Below are positions 28,001-35,978 of a DNA stretch of 38,908 nt, one piece after another. Under the pieces are notes generated by a model that saw only the letters and a list, made by a program, of their open reading frames with translations, ran no database searches and was not told where the DNA came from. A program made the position numbers and the translations under genes. How positions within the stretch are numbered: the stretch's first letter is position 1; each line of letters starts with the position of its first letter. The DNA is from Gemmatimonadales bacterium (GTDB lineage: Bacteria; Gemmatimonadota; Gemmatimonadetes; Longimicrobiales; Gaopeijiaceae), in assembly GCA_007695195.1 (NCBI GenBank), contig REEG01000127.1, forward strand, positions 1 to 38,908, read 5' to 3'.

Positions 28001-28936
28001 CTGGAACGACACGTTGTAGAAGAGCTGGTTCTGGATGAGCGCCGATCCCCACGATCCCCCCAGGTTCTGTCGGGAGAACCCCTGGGTGACCGCCGCCGAG
28101 TTCATCTGGAGGGCGTCGTTGTCGAACCGCCAGGTGAAGGCGCCTCCGGGCCGATTGGAGCCCCGGGCCGAGGTCAGGCTCACGAGCCCGCCGGCGAATC
28201 CGCCCCGGCTCACATCGAAGGTGCTGGTGGTCACCTGGGTCCGCCGGATCCCCTCCTCAGGGACCTGGAGGCCGCCATCCCCCAGGGAGATCCCGTCCAG
28301 CGTCACGTCGTTGAGCAGCTCACTCATGCCCCCCACGGAGAAGCCCATCTGACCGCTGATGGAGTCCAGGTCCGTGGCCACCACCCCCGCCGCAAGAAGC
28401 GCCAGTGTGGTGGGATCCAGATCCGGAAGCGGGAGTCGGTTCAGGAGATCCTGAGAGAGGTCGGTGGTCTGCTCCCCACTCTGGGCCAGCGCCGGCGGGG
28501 TCATGCGCCCCTCCACCTGGAACCCCTCGATCTCGATGGCCTGGGGCTGCATGGTGAGATTCTGGAGGAGGATCTCCTCCTCCCCCTGCCGGACCAGCGT
28601 CACAGCCAGATCGCGCTGGCCGATGAAGCTGACCCGGACCACGTAGGCGCCGCCGCCATCCGGGAAGAGCAGGGTATAGCGCCCGTCCTGGTCCGTGAGG
28701 GCCGAGCGGCTCGTCTCCAGCTCCAGCGAGAAGACCTCCACCCGGGCTCCCGCCAGCGGACTGCCGTCGGCGCGAGTGACCTGCCCGGTGATGAGGTCGG
28801 CGCTCTGGGCCACCAATTGGCTCCCGGGGACGACCAGAGGGGCCGCAAACGCCGCAGAGGCGAGAAGAACCACCGGGAACAGCGCCACGGCCAGGCGTCG
28901 AAGGAAACCAGGGACATGGAGAAAAGAGCCGAGCAT
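25046..28936 (-). CDS. Oar-like TonB-dependent receptor with C-terminal Spy/LTXXQ-like domain
   Basis: A 1296-residue outer-membrane protein. After a signal peptide comes a carboxypeptidase-regulatory-like domain (about 48-125, ITGQVTRADGSPLAGARVEV...DGRYTLLFP). A plug follows (about 155-280, LNDVTLDGISLG, TSTFDVSRGGFAGGLVSLTSARG), then a long beta-barrel to about residue 1097. Unusually, the protein continues with an 88-residue Gly/Ala-rich linker and a helical domain (1186-1296) with LGLSAEQTQQIQVISSELQ and VLSPEQWERV, the two-repeat pattern of Spy/CpxP (LTXXQ) periplasmic proteins. The ATG has only a weak ribosome site. It lies last in the long minus-strand run. The ligand is unknown. The window has no tonB/exbB genes. 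Confidence 0.85.
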   Translation of the reverse strand: MLGSFLHVPGFLRRLAVALFPVVLLASAAFAAPLVVPGSQLVAQSADLITGQVTRADGSPLAGARVEVFSLELETSRSALTDQDGRYTLLFPDGGGAYVVRVSFIGQRDLAVTLVRQGEEEILLQNLTMQPQAIEIEGFQVEGRMTPPALAQSGEQTTDLSQDLLNRLPLPDLDPTTLALLAAGVVATDLDSISGQMGFSVGGMSELLNDVTLDGISLGDGGLQVPEEGIRRTQVTTSTFDVSRGGFAGGLVSLTSARGSNRPGGAFTWRFDNDALQMNSAAVTQGFSRQNLGGSWGSALIQNQLFYNVSFQAGRNRNQRFALDGSDPLAAQRSGVAPDSILRFLDILGGERALAPVGLTGPYSQVSDDLRLSGRLDWNIQQGSTSSHSLTSRFNVNLADQDSTRISPLDLAERGGDTERNSLLAAVTLNSRFRTTWTHRLTASAGRTTNATLPFTEMPEGRVRVTSEWDDGTREARTLTFGGNRGMPSDLRSTDLQLSNELTFLQPVGSQIHRLKVGAAVQRQETVSQSSTNLFGSYSYASLEDFEANLPDRFQRALTGTEFTTTRTDLGFFVGDTWRVSQPLELTMGVRWDYSGLEARPEYNPAVDEAFGRRTDVRAGASMLSPRIGFNYQLSRSGDGPPIPGMGRTLSGGIGVFAGRAPVQVFNQAFRQTGLPSAEQQLICIGDAVPIPDWRALSGDPSGVPELCADGGTGLPPAFSTRAPDVTLLGTSPSLPASLRADLGYRTRVRDLLPINVRYTWSRGFGLWGAQDLNLDEERFFILADEGRPFFGDPSAISTRTGAVSSVPSRLDPEFGNVLEVMTDLRSSSHQVSAQAFGSLGADTRVVASYTLGWSRDEGSAGGGTGRFAGGGGGSLFAPTAGNPNQRDWAPSANDRRHTVNLNVSRALRPSLEVSVSGRLSSGTPFTPLVDRDMNGDGLRNDRAFVFDPTLASDPSVALGMETLLATAPSRIVECLTDQMGGVAGRNSCRNGWTQSLSARIGFRPELPRLDRRMTISVDAVNILTGMDQLVNGSENMRGWGDGARAEPVLLRVTGFDVDRGAFNYEVNEAFGQSRRGANALRAPFGLTISARVALGQVRGGTSRGFGGGGGWAGGRGGMGGADMAAIRERIAAAMAEGGQEGRPGGAPGAEGQARGGGLAAMLGAAGVNPLTLLDRSLANPVQVLLELEDDLGLSAEQTQQIQVISSELQELLDNRRERLGQRFDGVAPEDAVALFQELQPELQEGRQEMQAAMTRVQGVLSPEQWERVPPQLRQGWGGGQRGGPDAPVRRRPGQG

Positions 28937-29076
28937 GGGGACGCATCCGCGGTGGGGCGTGGATCCAGATCGCCGCCCCGCCCCGATGATCCTGTCGGAC
29001 TCAGGGGAGGCGGCGAGCGCGCTTACTCCCTACAGAGCTTTTCGGTGTCCCATTCGTTAACCCCGGTCGGACCGCC

Positions 29077-31440
29077 TCAGCCGGGGTTGTACCGCCGAAG
29101 CGCATTTCGCTCGATGTCCTCGTCGGTCCAGAGGGTCGGCGTCATGCGCTCTTCCACGAAATCGTGGAGTTGGTCCTCGTGGTGGGGACTCTCGGGCCGA
29201 TTGCTCTGACCGTAGGCCAGGACGGTATAGGCCCGGGGGTTGGGTCCGAACTCCACGGCCGAGATCCACCCGTCTCCGCCCCGGACCCGCCGCCGTCCGT
29301 CGTCGTCGTCCATGAACCAGATGACCCGGAAACACCCCAGGAGCCCGTCGCACCCGCCCACGGGGAGGTCGAGACGTCCGTGTCGCGCCCGGTGGACCGC
29401 CCCCCACGCCACGTCCACCGATCCCCACCGGTCCCGGGTGGCCGCCGCCGCCTCCCGGAACGCCTCCACGGCCCGGTCCCGGTCGGCCAACCCCTGGGGC
29501 GTGGTCATGGGGGCGTCGGCGGTCCACGGCTCGCGGAAGAGCCGCTCCGCCGGGGCCGGGAAGCCCGCCGACGCCGGCGCTGCGGAGGCGCGTCCGGCCC
29601 CCTCCAGGTACCGCTCCCACCACTCGGTGAAGAGGACGGCGCCCCGAGCCTCCACCGCCACCGTGCGGTCCCACCCCTCCAGCGTCCCCAGCGCCCGATC
29701 CAGGAGCGGGGACCAGTCCTCCCCCCGGGCCCGGGCTTCCCGGAGGCCGGCCAGAAGATCGTCCAGCACCCGGTCGGCCAGGAGCATCCGCTCGCTGGCC
29801 CGGAGCGCCACCACCTCTTCCAGCGAGAAGCGGCGGTCGTTGTGGAGGAGCTCCAGGGAGTGCTGACTCCGAAGCCGCACCCGCGGCTCCTCCGCCTCCG
29901 GAGGGAAGTGGGCGGCGTCCAGGATCTGGTTCAGGTTCGTGTGGTGGAAGGGGTCGTTCTCATTCCGCAGATACCCGCCCGGGGGGTTCAGAAGTTGGGG
30001 CAGGTCATCAAAGGGGAGGAGCTCGTGCCAGGCGTCGTCGGGTCCCCGGGCCAGGTGGGCCACCGAGTCGGCGCCGAAGGGGTGGGGGCGCACCGGATGC
30101 ATGGCGTTCCACACGTAGAAGATGTTTCCGTCGGCATCGGCGTAGGTGAAGTTGGACTGGGTGCGGTCCTGCATCCGCATGGCGTCCAGCCACTGGTCCA
30201 GGTTCTCAGCCCGCATCATGGCCAGGAACTGCCGGCCCAGCCGCGGATTCCCGTCGCCGGCGGTGCGGACCACCAGCACCTCCTCGTCGCCCTGATGCAC
30301 CACGGGACCCAGCGGGCTCTCCAGGATCTCCCGGGTCCGGGTCTCGAGCTGCCGGCCGGTCCACACTTCCACCGTGTAGCTTGCCACCTCCAAGGGCACC
30401 GAGGCCCCGTCCCAGAGGACATGGCCCGGGCGGTCCCGGTCCAGCGTCAGGCGGTACAGATCCGAGAGTTCCGGGTTGTTGTTTGTGGTGGACCAGCCGA
30501 GGCGGGCATTCCACCCGCCGATGACGCTGAACGGGCCGCCGATGCGGAAGTCCCCGTAGAACTCAAGGTCCCCGTCGATGCGGAGATGGGCCTCGTAGTA
30601 GCCGGCCGTCCACGCCAGATGGGGATTGCGCATGAGGATGGCGTGTCCGGAGGTGGTCCGCTCCGGCGCCAGCGCCCAGGTGTTGGAGCCGGCCTCGGCC
30701 CAGACATCGCCCCCTGCATTATCCCAGGCCTCCCGGTCCTCGGTCCTGCCCCCGTAGGCTCCCGTGGACGCCCCACCCCGCGCTACATACCGCTCTCCCA
30801 ACCCCCAGGCCGGGCCAGGAATGTCCCTCGCCAGGATGTGGAAGCCCTGGAAGTCCGGCCGCAGCGCCGGCGGGGCGTCCTCCGGGTTCAGCTCGAGCCA
30901 CCGATTCACCGCCAGGGCGAACCCGGTGTAGATGGCCTGCAGGTCGTGGGGGAGTGTGGGGAAGGCCGCCTCGGCCTGAGCCAGCGTCCGTCGGGCGCGC
31001 ACGTCCGAGGTGATCCGTCCGTCGCCGGCCCCCGGGCCGAAGTACCGTGCCGTCTCGCCCCGAGCCGAGAGGAGAAGCTCCACCACCCGAGGCCCGTAGT
31101 CCTCCATCTGCACCCAGCCAAGGGCGAAGCCGGCGGCGCCGGTGTCCCGGGCCCGGATGTGGGGGATCCCCCGGGTGGTGCGAATGATCTCGGCCCGGGC
31201 CGACAGCGCTTCCCAGGTGGGGTCGAACGCCGGAGCGGCGATCTCGCCCGTCTCCTGCGCCGCCGCCGGCGTCGTCGAAGGGCCCGAGGCGATCAAGAGC
31301 CCCAGGAGGAGGGCCGCGAGTGCGATGCCCAGCCTGGGCATCTGTTCATCACGCCGATCCATCCGCCTCAGCTGATCGCCACGCTCCCGCTGATCTACAC
31401 GACGCTCCCGCTGATTCACACGCCGCCTCTCGGTCATCAT
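29077..31440 (-). CDS. penicillin-acylase-family (S45) N-terminal-nucleophile hydrolase
   Basis: A 787-residue exported hydrolase of the penicillin/AHL acylase family, made as a precursor that cuts itself. The nucleophile is Ser252 in EAGSNTWAL, with the expected Gly before it. The alpha chain before it has IIRTTRGIPHIRA and the typical helical region. The beta chain follows with ILMRNPHL, GWNARLGWSTTNNNPELSDLY, GNIFYVWNAMHP and GGYLRNENDPFHHTN. Substrates in the family include penicillins, acyl-homoserine lactones and other N-acyl amides; specificity cannot be read here. The start overlaps the oxidase stop as ATGA but leaves a 33-residue Arg-rich leader before the real signal peptide (MPRLGIALAALLLGLLIASG). 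ATG at residue 27 (MDRRDEQ), with GAGG close by, is an alternative. Confidence 0.9.
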   Translation of the reverse strand: MMTERRRVNQRERRVDQRERGDQLRRMDRRDEQMPRLGIALAALLLGLLIASGPSTTPAAAQETGEIAAPAFDPTWEALSARAEIIRTTRGIPHIRARDTGAAGFALGWVQMEDYGPRVVELLLSARGETARYFGPGAGDGRITSDVRARRTLAQAEAAFPTLPHDLQAIYTGFALAVNRWLELNPEDAPPALRPDFQGFHILARDIPGPAWGLGERYVARGGASTGAYGGRTEDREAWDNAGGDVWAEAGSNTWALAPERTTSGHAILMRNPHLAWTAGYYEAHLRIDGDLEFYGDFRIGGPFSVIGGWNARLGWSTTNNNPELSDLYRLTLDRDRPGHVLWDGASVPLEVASYTVEVWTGRQLETRTREILESPLGPVVHQGDEEVLVVRTAGDGNPRLGRQFLAMMRAENLDQWLDAMRMQDRTQSNFTYADADGNIFYVWNAMHPVRPHPFGADSVAHLARGPDDAWHELLPFDDLPQLLNPPGGYLRNENDPFHHTNLNQILDAAHFPPEAEEPRVRLRSQHSLELLHNDRRFSLEEVVALRASERMLLADRVLDDLLAGLREARARGEDWSPLLDRALGTLEGWDRTVAVEARGAVLFTEWWERYLEGAGRASAAPASAGFPAPAERLFREPWTADAPMTTPQGLADRDRAVEAFREAAAATRDRWGSVDVAWGAVHRARHGRLDLPVGGCDGLLGCFRVIWFMDDDDGRRRVRGGDGWISAVEFGPNPRAYTVLAYGQSNRPESPHHEDQLHDFVEERMTPTLWTDEDIERNALRRYNPG
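31381..31422. repeat. two tandem 21-bp repeats in the acylase leader
   Basis: ACGCTCCCGCTGAT plus seven bases occurs twice in tandem (31381-31401 and 31402-31422), differing at two positions, with a degenerate third copy downstream toward 31360. It encodes the repeated QRERxxD words before the acylase signal peptide. Confidence 0.7.
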
Positions 31441-32933
31441 TCCACCAGGATGTTGGCCATCATCCCCAGATCCTCGTGTTCCAGGTTGTGGCAGTGAAGG
31501 AGGTACAGGCCCCGGTGGGCCGTGAAGCGAACGGCCACCCGGACGGTCTCGAAGCCCTGCAGCAGAACGGTGTCCTTCCGCCCTGCCTCCCACGGAAACA
31601 CCCGTCCCCGCCCGCCGCTCCGGGAGAGGACCCGGAAGTGGGTGGCGTGGAGGTGCACGGGGTGGGGCAGCCCGCTCTCGTTCACGAACGACCAGATCTC
31701 GGTTTCTCCGAAGGGGACTCGCTCGTCAACCCGCTCCATCTCGAAGTTCCGACCGTTGATGAAGTGGTTCATCTGCCGGGAGTCGAAGCGGAAGGTGCGC
31801 TCCCGGACGGCGTCGGCCGGGTCGGGGAGGGCCACCGGCGGGAGGCTTGTGGGAATGGACGCGCCATCGTCCACTGCTCGGGCCACCCGGAGTTCCAGAA
31901 GTGCCAGGGGATCGCCCTGCAGGTTCTGGCCCCCCATGAACCCCATCCCACCGCTGAGGGAGAAGGGGAGAGAGCGGAGCATGAGCTGTTCTCCCACATC
32001 CCGTCCGCGAAGGTCCACCAGCAGGTCCACCCGCTCCGCCGGAGCCACATCCACGGCGGTGAGGACCTCCGGCGCCGGGAGGAGCCCACCGTCGTTGCCT
32101 ATGAGGTGGAAGGGCGTCCCGTCGGAGAATCCCAGGCGGAAGATCCGGGCGTTGGAGCCGTTCAGGATCCGGAACCGGTAGAGCGCCGTGTCCACCTCCA
32201 GGTAGGGATCCCGAACCCCATTTCCCATGGCCTGGGTTCCCATGTAGCCGGCCATGAGGGCGGGCCCGAAGGGTTGGAAGAAGGGGACCCCCTGAGCGTC
32301 CACTCTCCGGTCCTGGAGGATGAGGGGGATCTCCCGGGGTCCGGAGGGGAGTCCCAGAGCGTCCTCCTCGTCGTCAGTCACCAGGAGGAGGCCGGCGATC
32401 CCCCGGTAGGTGTGCTCGCCGGTGTGATGGTGGGTGTGGGAGTGATACCAGTACGTGCCGGCCCGGTCTTCCACCGGGAAGTCGTAGTGGTACGATCCTC
32501 CGGGGGGGACGGCGAAGCGGGGGTGCCCATCCATGTCGTCGGGGGGCGCCAGGCCGTGCCAGTGGAGGATGAGATCGTGGGGCACCTGGTTCTCCATGAC
32601 CGCCCGGAAGCGCTCGCCGCGTCGGACCCGGATGAGGGGTGAGGGCACCTCTCCATTCAAAGCCCAGACCGGCGTCCTGAGGCCCCCGCCGATGTCCCAC
32701 TCGGTTGGAGCGGCCACGAAGCGGAGGTCACCGGCTCCCACCGCCTCGGGAAGCCGGAGGGGGAAGCGGCTGTCCGCTCCCCCGTTGGCCCCGTTCCCCG
32801 GCGGGGGAATGGGGTCGGCGCCGCTTCCGCACGCCGCCAGGAGGGGTGACGTACTCAGGGATGCGGCCATGGGGGCCACCAGGCCGGCCCGTCCGGTCAG
32901 TCGGATGAAGTCTCGTCGCGATAGTCGCCGCAT
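31437..32933 (-). CDS. Tat-exported multicopper oxidase lipoprotein
   Basis: A 498-residue three-cupredoxin multicopper oxidase. The signal SRRDFIRLTGRAG is a twin-arginine motif and is followed by lipobox LAAC (Cys35), so the folded, copper-loaded protein is probably exported by Tat and lipidated. Copper motifs are complete: HWHG (124-127), YHSHTH (163-168), HPVHLHATHF, and the C-terminal HCHNLEHEDLGMM with the type 1 Cys and Met. The arrangement resembles CotA/bilirubin-oxidase or CueO types. Roles in the class are oxidation of phenols or of Cu(I)/Mn(II)/Fe(II); no methionine-rich CueO insert is obvious. ATG 32933 has AAGGA five bases upstream. The stop overlaps the acylase start. Confidence 0.95.
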   Translation of the reverse strand: MRRLSRRDFIRLTGRAGLVAPMAASLSTSPLLAACGSGADPIPPPGNGANGGADSRFPLRLPEAVGAGDLRFVAAPTEWDIGGGLRTPVWALNGEVPSPLIRVRRGERFRAVMENQVPHDLILHWHGLAPPDDMDGHPRFAVPPGGSYHYDFPVEDRAGTYWYHSHTHHHTGEHTYRGIAGLLLVTDDEEDALGLPSGPREIPLILQDRRVDAQGVPFFQPFGPALMAGYMGTQAMGNGVRDPYLEVDTALYRFRILNGSNARIFRLGFSDGTPFHLIGNDGGLLPAPEVLTAVDVAPAERVDLLVDLRGRDVGEQLMLRSLPFSLSGGMGFMGGQNLQGDPLALLELRVARAVDDGASIPTSLPPVALPDPADAVRERTFRFDSRQMNHFINGRNFEMERVDERVPFGETEIWSFVNESGLPHPVHLHATHFRVLSRSGGRGRVFPWEAGRKDTVLLQGFETVRVAVRFTAHRGLYLLHCHNLEHEDLGMMANILVE

Positions 32934-32982
32934 CGGTTCCTTCGCTGCTATGGGGAAAGATTGGTGATGGACGTCCACGGCC

Positions 32983-33828
32983 TCACTGAGGCGAGCCTCG
33001 CATCAGTTCAGAGAGCTCTTCCCGGTCCGTATTGCCCCGCTCCCGCCGGGCCGTCACACGCCCTCGGGCCAGGACCACGAACCGGTCGCCCACCTGCAGG
33101 GCGTGTTCCGGGTTGTGGGTGATGAGGATGACGGCGGTGCCCCGGTCCCGGGCCCGGATCACCCGGTCCAGCACCAGGGCCGACTGGCGCACGCCGAGGG
33201 CGGCGGTGGGCTCGTCCAGGATCAGGACCCGGGCGCCCTGGTGAAGGGCCCGGGCGATGGCCAGGCTCTGGCGCTCGCCACCGGAGAGGACACCCACCGG
33301 TTCATCCGGGTCCCGCACTGTGATCCCCATTCGGGCGAGCTCCGTTGTGGCCTCGTCCCGGGCTCGTGTCCGGTCGAGCCGACGGAGTGGTCCCCAGCCC
33401 CGGGCGGGCTCGGCCCCAAGTACGAAGTTCCGCCAGATGCTCATCAAGGGTACGATGCCGAGATTCTGGTGGACGGTTGCAATGCCCAGGCGCCGGGCGG
33501 CCCGGGGAGAGGGGATCTCCACGGATCGGCCGTCCAGGAGGAGGGTGCCGGAGGATGGTCTGTGCACCCCGGAGAGAATCCGGATCAGGGTGGACTTCCC
33601 GGCGCCGTTGTCCCCCAGGACGCAGGTCACCGCCCCCTCGTACACCTCCAGATCCACCCCGTCCAGCGCCACCACCGGTCCGAACCGGCGGGAGAGCTGA
33701 CGTGCCTCCAGGACGAGGTGGGCGCCGGCGCCGGCGGCTCCCTCCGGCCCTCGCGCCGTGCCGCCCTGTTCCCCGCTGATCGCGGCGTCATCCGGTGCCT
33801 CCGACCCCTGGGGCTGCTCCGCCGTCAT
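32983..33828 (-). CDS. sugar-type ABC transporter ATP-binding protein
   Basis: A 281-residue single-domain ATPase (half the size of RbsA-like two-domain ATPases, like FrcA). After a 38-residue disordered acidic N-terminus come Walker A GDNGAGKST (72-80), Q-loop HQNLG, signature LSGGERQSLAIARAL, Walker B VLILDEPTAALG and H-loop ITHN. It energises the permease encoded upstream for import of a ribose-, fructose- or nucleoside-like solute. Its ATG overlaps the permease stop (ATGA). The open frame extends upstream into the permease gene, but this start matches the overlap pattern of the operon. Confidence 0.93.
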   Translation of the reverse strand: MTAEQPQGSEAPDDAAISGEQGGTARGPEGAAGAGAHLVLEARQLSRRFGPVVALDGVDLEVYEGAVTCVLGDNGAGKSTLIRILSGVHRPSSGTLLLDGRSVEIPSPRAARRLGIATVHQNLGIVPLMSIWRNFVLGAEPARGWGPLRRLDRTRARDEATTELARMGITVRDPDEPVGVLSGGERQSLAIARALHQGARVLILDEPTAALGVRQSALVLDRVIRARDRGTAVILITHNPEHALQVGDRFVVLARGRVTARRERGNTDREELSELMRGSPQ

Positions 33829-34802
33829 CCCGCCCCCGCAAGACGCCGCCGCGCCACCTGGTTGAAGAGAACGGCGGCCAGGAGCATGAAGCCCAGGAAG
33901 ACCTGGAACCAGTCGGCGTCCACCCCGGTGATCACCAGGCCCTGTTGCACCATACCGAAGATGACGGCCCCGAAGACGGCGCCCAGCACCGAGCCGTAGC
34001 CGCCGGTGAGGAGCGTCCCGCCGATGACCACGGCGATGATGGCCCGGAACTCGAAGAGCTGTCCCCGGAGCGCGTCGGCGCCGCCGAACTGTACGGCCTG
34101 GATCACCGCCACGAGACACGCCGCCGCCGCCGTGACGGCGAAGAGGGTGATCCGGACCCGGTCCACCGGCACCCCGCTGTTCCTGGCTGCCTCCCGGTCC
34201 CCGCCGGTGGCCAGGATCCAGTTGCCGAAGACGGTGCGGCGCAGCACCCACATCCCCACCAGGGCGCACCCCAGCCACCACAGGACCGCAGCCCGCACCG
34301 AGCCGACCGGGGTGGAGGCCAGGAGGAGCCGGGCGCTCTCGAATCCCTCCACCTCCCGGATCCCCCCGAGCTGGGTCCGACCCGTGGCGGCCCGGCTTCC
34401 CCCTACCGCCAGCCCTCGGAGGATGAAGAGGGTGGCCAGCGTCACGATGAAGGAAGGGAGGCCGGTGCGGACCACCAGGAGACCGTTGGCCACGCCCACG
34501 GCCAGGGCGAAGACGAAGGTGGCGGCCATGGCCGGCCAGAGGGACCATCCCACCGGTCCCACCATGACCATGAGGAGCATCCCTGCCGCGCCGATGAGTG
34601 AACCCACCGAGAGGTCGAACTCCCCGGCGATCATGAGGAGGGCCACCGCCACTGCCAGGATCCCCAGCGGAGCCGAGGCGTTCAGCCAGGCGGCCGTGGC
34701 TTCGGGAGAGGTGAAGGCGCCGCCGGCCACCCCGGCGAAGACTCCCCAGACCAGCACCGCACCCCCCACGGCGGCCAACTCCGGCCGGCGCAGAAGCCTC
34801 AC
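33825..34802 (-). CDS. sugar-type ABC transporter permease (RbsC-like)
   Basis: A 325-residue inner-membrane protein of the branched-chain/ribose-type permease family (BPD_transp_2), with nine or ten hydrophobic segments. Family words are [18 protein letters not shown] (about 56-73), [19 protein letters not shown] and [33 protein letters not shown] near the C-terminus. It starts at GTG, overlapping the stop of the binding-protein gene (GTGA), and is followed by the ATPase with an ATGA overlap. Confidence 0.93.
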   Translation of the reverse strand: MRLLRRPELAAVGGAVLVWGVFAGVAGGAFTSPEATAAWLNASAPLGILAVAVALLMIAGEFDLSVGSLIGAAGMLLMVMVGPVGWSLWPAMAATFVFALAVGVANGLLVVRTGLPSFIVTLATLFILRGLAVGGSRAATGRTQLGGIREVEGFESARLLLASTPVGSVRAAVLWWLGCALVGMWVLRRTVFGNWILATGGDREAARNSGVPVDRVRITLFAVTAAAACLVAVIQAVQFGGADALRGQLFEFRAIIAVVIGGTLLTGGYGSVLGAVFGAVIFGMVQQGLVITGVDADWFQVFLGFMLLAAVLFNQVARRRLAGAG

Positions 34803-35932
34803 CGCACGCCCTGCCGGGTGAATTCCACCACCGCCCGGGCCTCCTCGGGGGTCACGAAGCCGGGTCCGGTGCGCACCACCTCGCCACCCCCGGGCATGGT
34901 GCCCGTCTCCAGGAACTGCACCAGGAAGACCACGGGGAGGTAGCCCTGGAGGTACTGCTGCTGGTCGATGGCGAAGGCCAGGTGCCCCTCTTCCACTGCG
35001 GCCAGGACCTCGGGGGAGAGGTCGAAGGTAGCCGCCAGCACCCGGTCGTGGGCGCCGGTCTCGTCCAGCGCCTGTAGCATGGGCTCGGCGGCGATGGTGG
35101 CCAGGGTCAGGAGTCCGTCGACCCCTGCGTCACCCCGGAGTTCGGCGGCGATGCGCTGACGGGTGCCCTCGGGGTCGGCCAGTTCCACTGCCAGGATCCG
35201 GGTTCGGGCCCCTGCCTCCGTGAGGGCGTCGGTGAAGCCGCGGCAGCGGAGGTCCAGCGCCAGGTTGCCCACCTCCTGGTTCACGCACACCGCGCTCTGG
35301 ACCCCGGCGGCCGCCATCCGCTCCCCGGCCCCGAAGCCGGCTTCATACTCGGTCTGACCTACGTGGGCCCGCACCCCAAGGGCGGCGGCTCGCTCGGCGC
35401 CGGAGTTGATGGAGATGACGGGGATGCCGGCAGCCACGGCCCGGCGCACCGAACCTTCCAGGGCGTCGGGGTCGGGGAGGGAGACGATAAGGCCGTCCGG
35501 GCGGGAGGCCACAGCCGCGTCCATGAGGTCGCTCATCTCCACCATGTCGAAGGTGGACGGGGCCTGGTACTCGACCCGGACGCCCAGGTCACGCCCGGCG
35601 GCCCGAAGGCCGTTGGAGACCACGGACCAGAAGGGGTCGGCGGGCTGGCCGTGGGTCACGGCCACAATGCGGACGCCGGCGCGCTCTTCCATCAGGGCCT
35701 CCCGACCGTCGTCGCAGCCCGCCAGGGCACCTACGGCCAGAATCCCAACCACCGCAGAGTGGAGGCCTCGGCGGCCGAGACGGAGCCGGCGAAAGGGCCC
35801 GGTGCCGACCAGCGCCGACCTCGCTCCCCTCCGGTCTTCCGGCTCTCTCCGGTCTGCTCCGTTTTCCTTCTTCCCGAATCCACTCACGCCCAACTCTCTC
35901 ACACCCAACTCTCTCACACCCAGTTCTCTCAC
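34799..35932 (-). CDS. sugar-type ABC transporter substrate-binding lipoprotein
   Basis: A periplasmic-binding-protein-like (Peripla_BP_4) lipoprotein with lipobox ALAGC (Cys73). The fold is seen in [70 protein letters not shown] and [37 protein letters not shown], typical of ribose/simple-sugar receptors. The 72-residue leader is far too long for a signal. It starts in a 15-bp tandem repeat that offers in-frame GTG codons at 35932, 35917, 35902 and 35887. GTG 35932 has GGGAG eight bases upstream. The real ligand is unknown. The gene begins 46 bases after the symporter stop. Confidence 0.88.
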   Translation of the reverse strand: MRELGVRELGVRELGVSGFGKKENGADRREPEDRRGARSALVGTGPFRRLRLGRRGLHSAVVGILAVGALAGCDDGREALMEERAGVRIVAVTHGQPADPFWSVVSNGLRAAGRDLGVRVEYQAPSTFDMVEMSDLMDAAVASRPDGLIVSLPDPDALEGSVRRAVAAGIPVISINSGAERAAALGVRAHVGQTEYEAGFGAGERMAAAGVQSAVCVNQEVGNLALDLRCRGFTDALTEAGARTRILAVELADPEGTRQRIAAELRGDAGVDGLLTLATIAAEPMLQALDETGAHDRVLAATFDLSPEVLAAVEEGHLAFAIDQQQYLQGYLPVVFLVQFLETGTMPGGGEVVRTGPGFVTPEEARAVVEFTRQGVR

Positions 35933-35936
35933 ACCC
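35892..35936. repeat. three tandem 15-bp repeats carrying start codons
   Basis: On the minus strand GGGTGTGAGAGArYT is repeated three times (15 bp, 35892-35936) with degenerate flanks. Each copy holds an in-frame GTG preceded by an AGAGAG-like ribosome site, encoding VRELG repeats at the start of the binding-protein gene. Confidence 0.85.
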
Positions 35937-35978
35937 AGTTCTCCCGGTCCGGACCGCTCCCGTCCGAACGGAGCAGCC

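Noticed and set aside
26243-29209. 988-codon open frame on the plus strand
   Set aside because: It is antisense to the TonB-dependent receptor; GC-rich codons leave few stops on the opposite strand and the product shows no family motif.
29164-31497. 777-codon open frame on the plus strand
   Set aside because: Antisense shadow of the penicillin-acylase gene.
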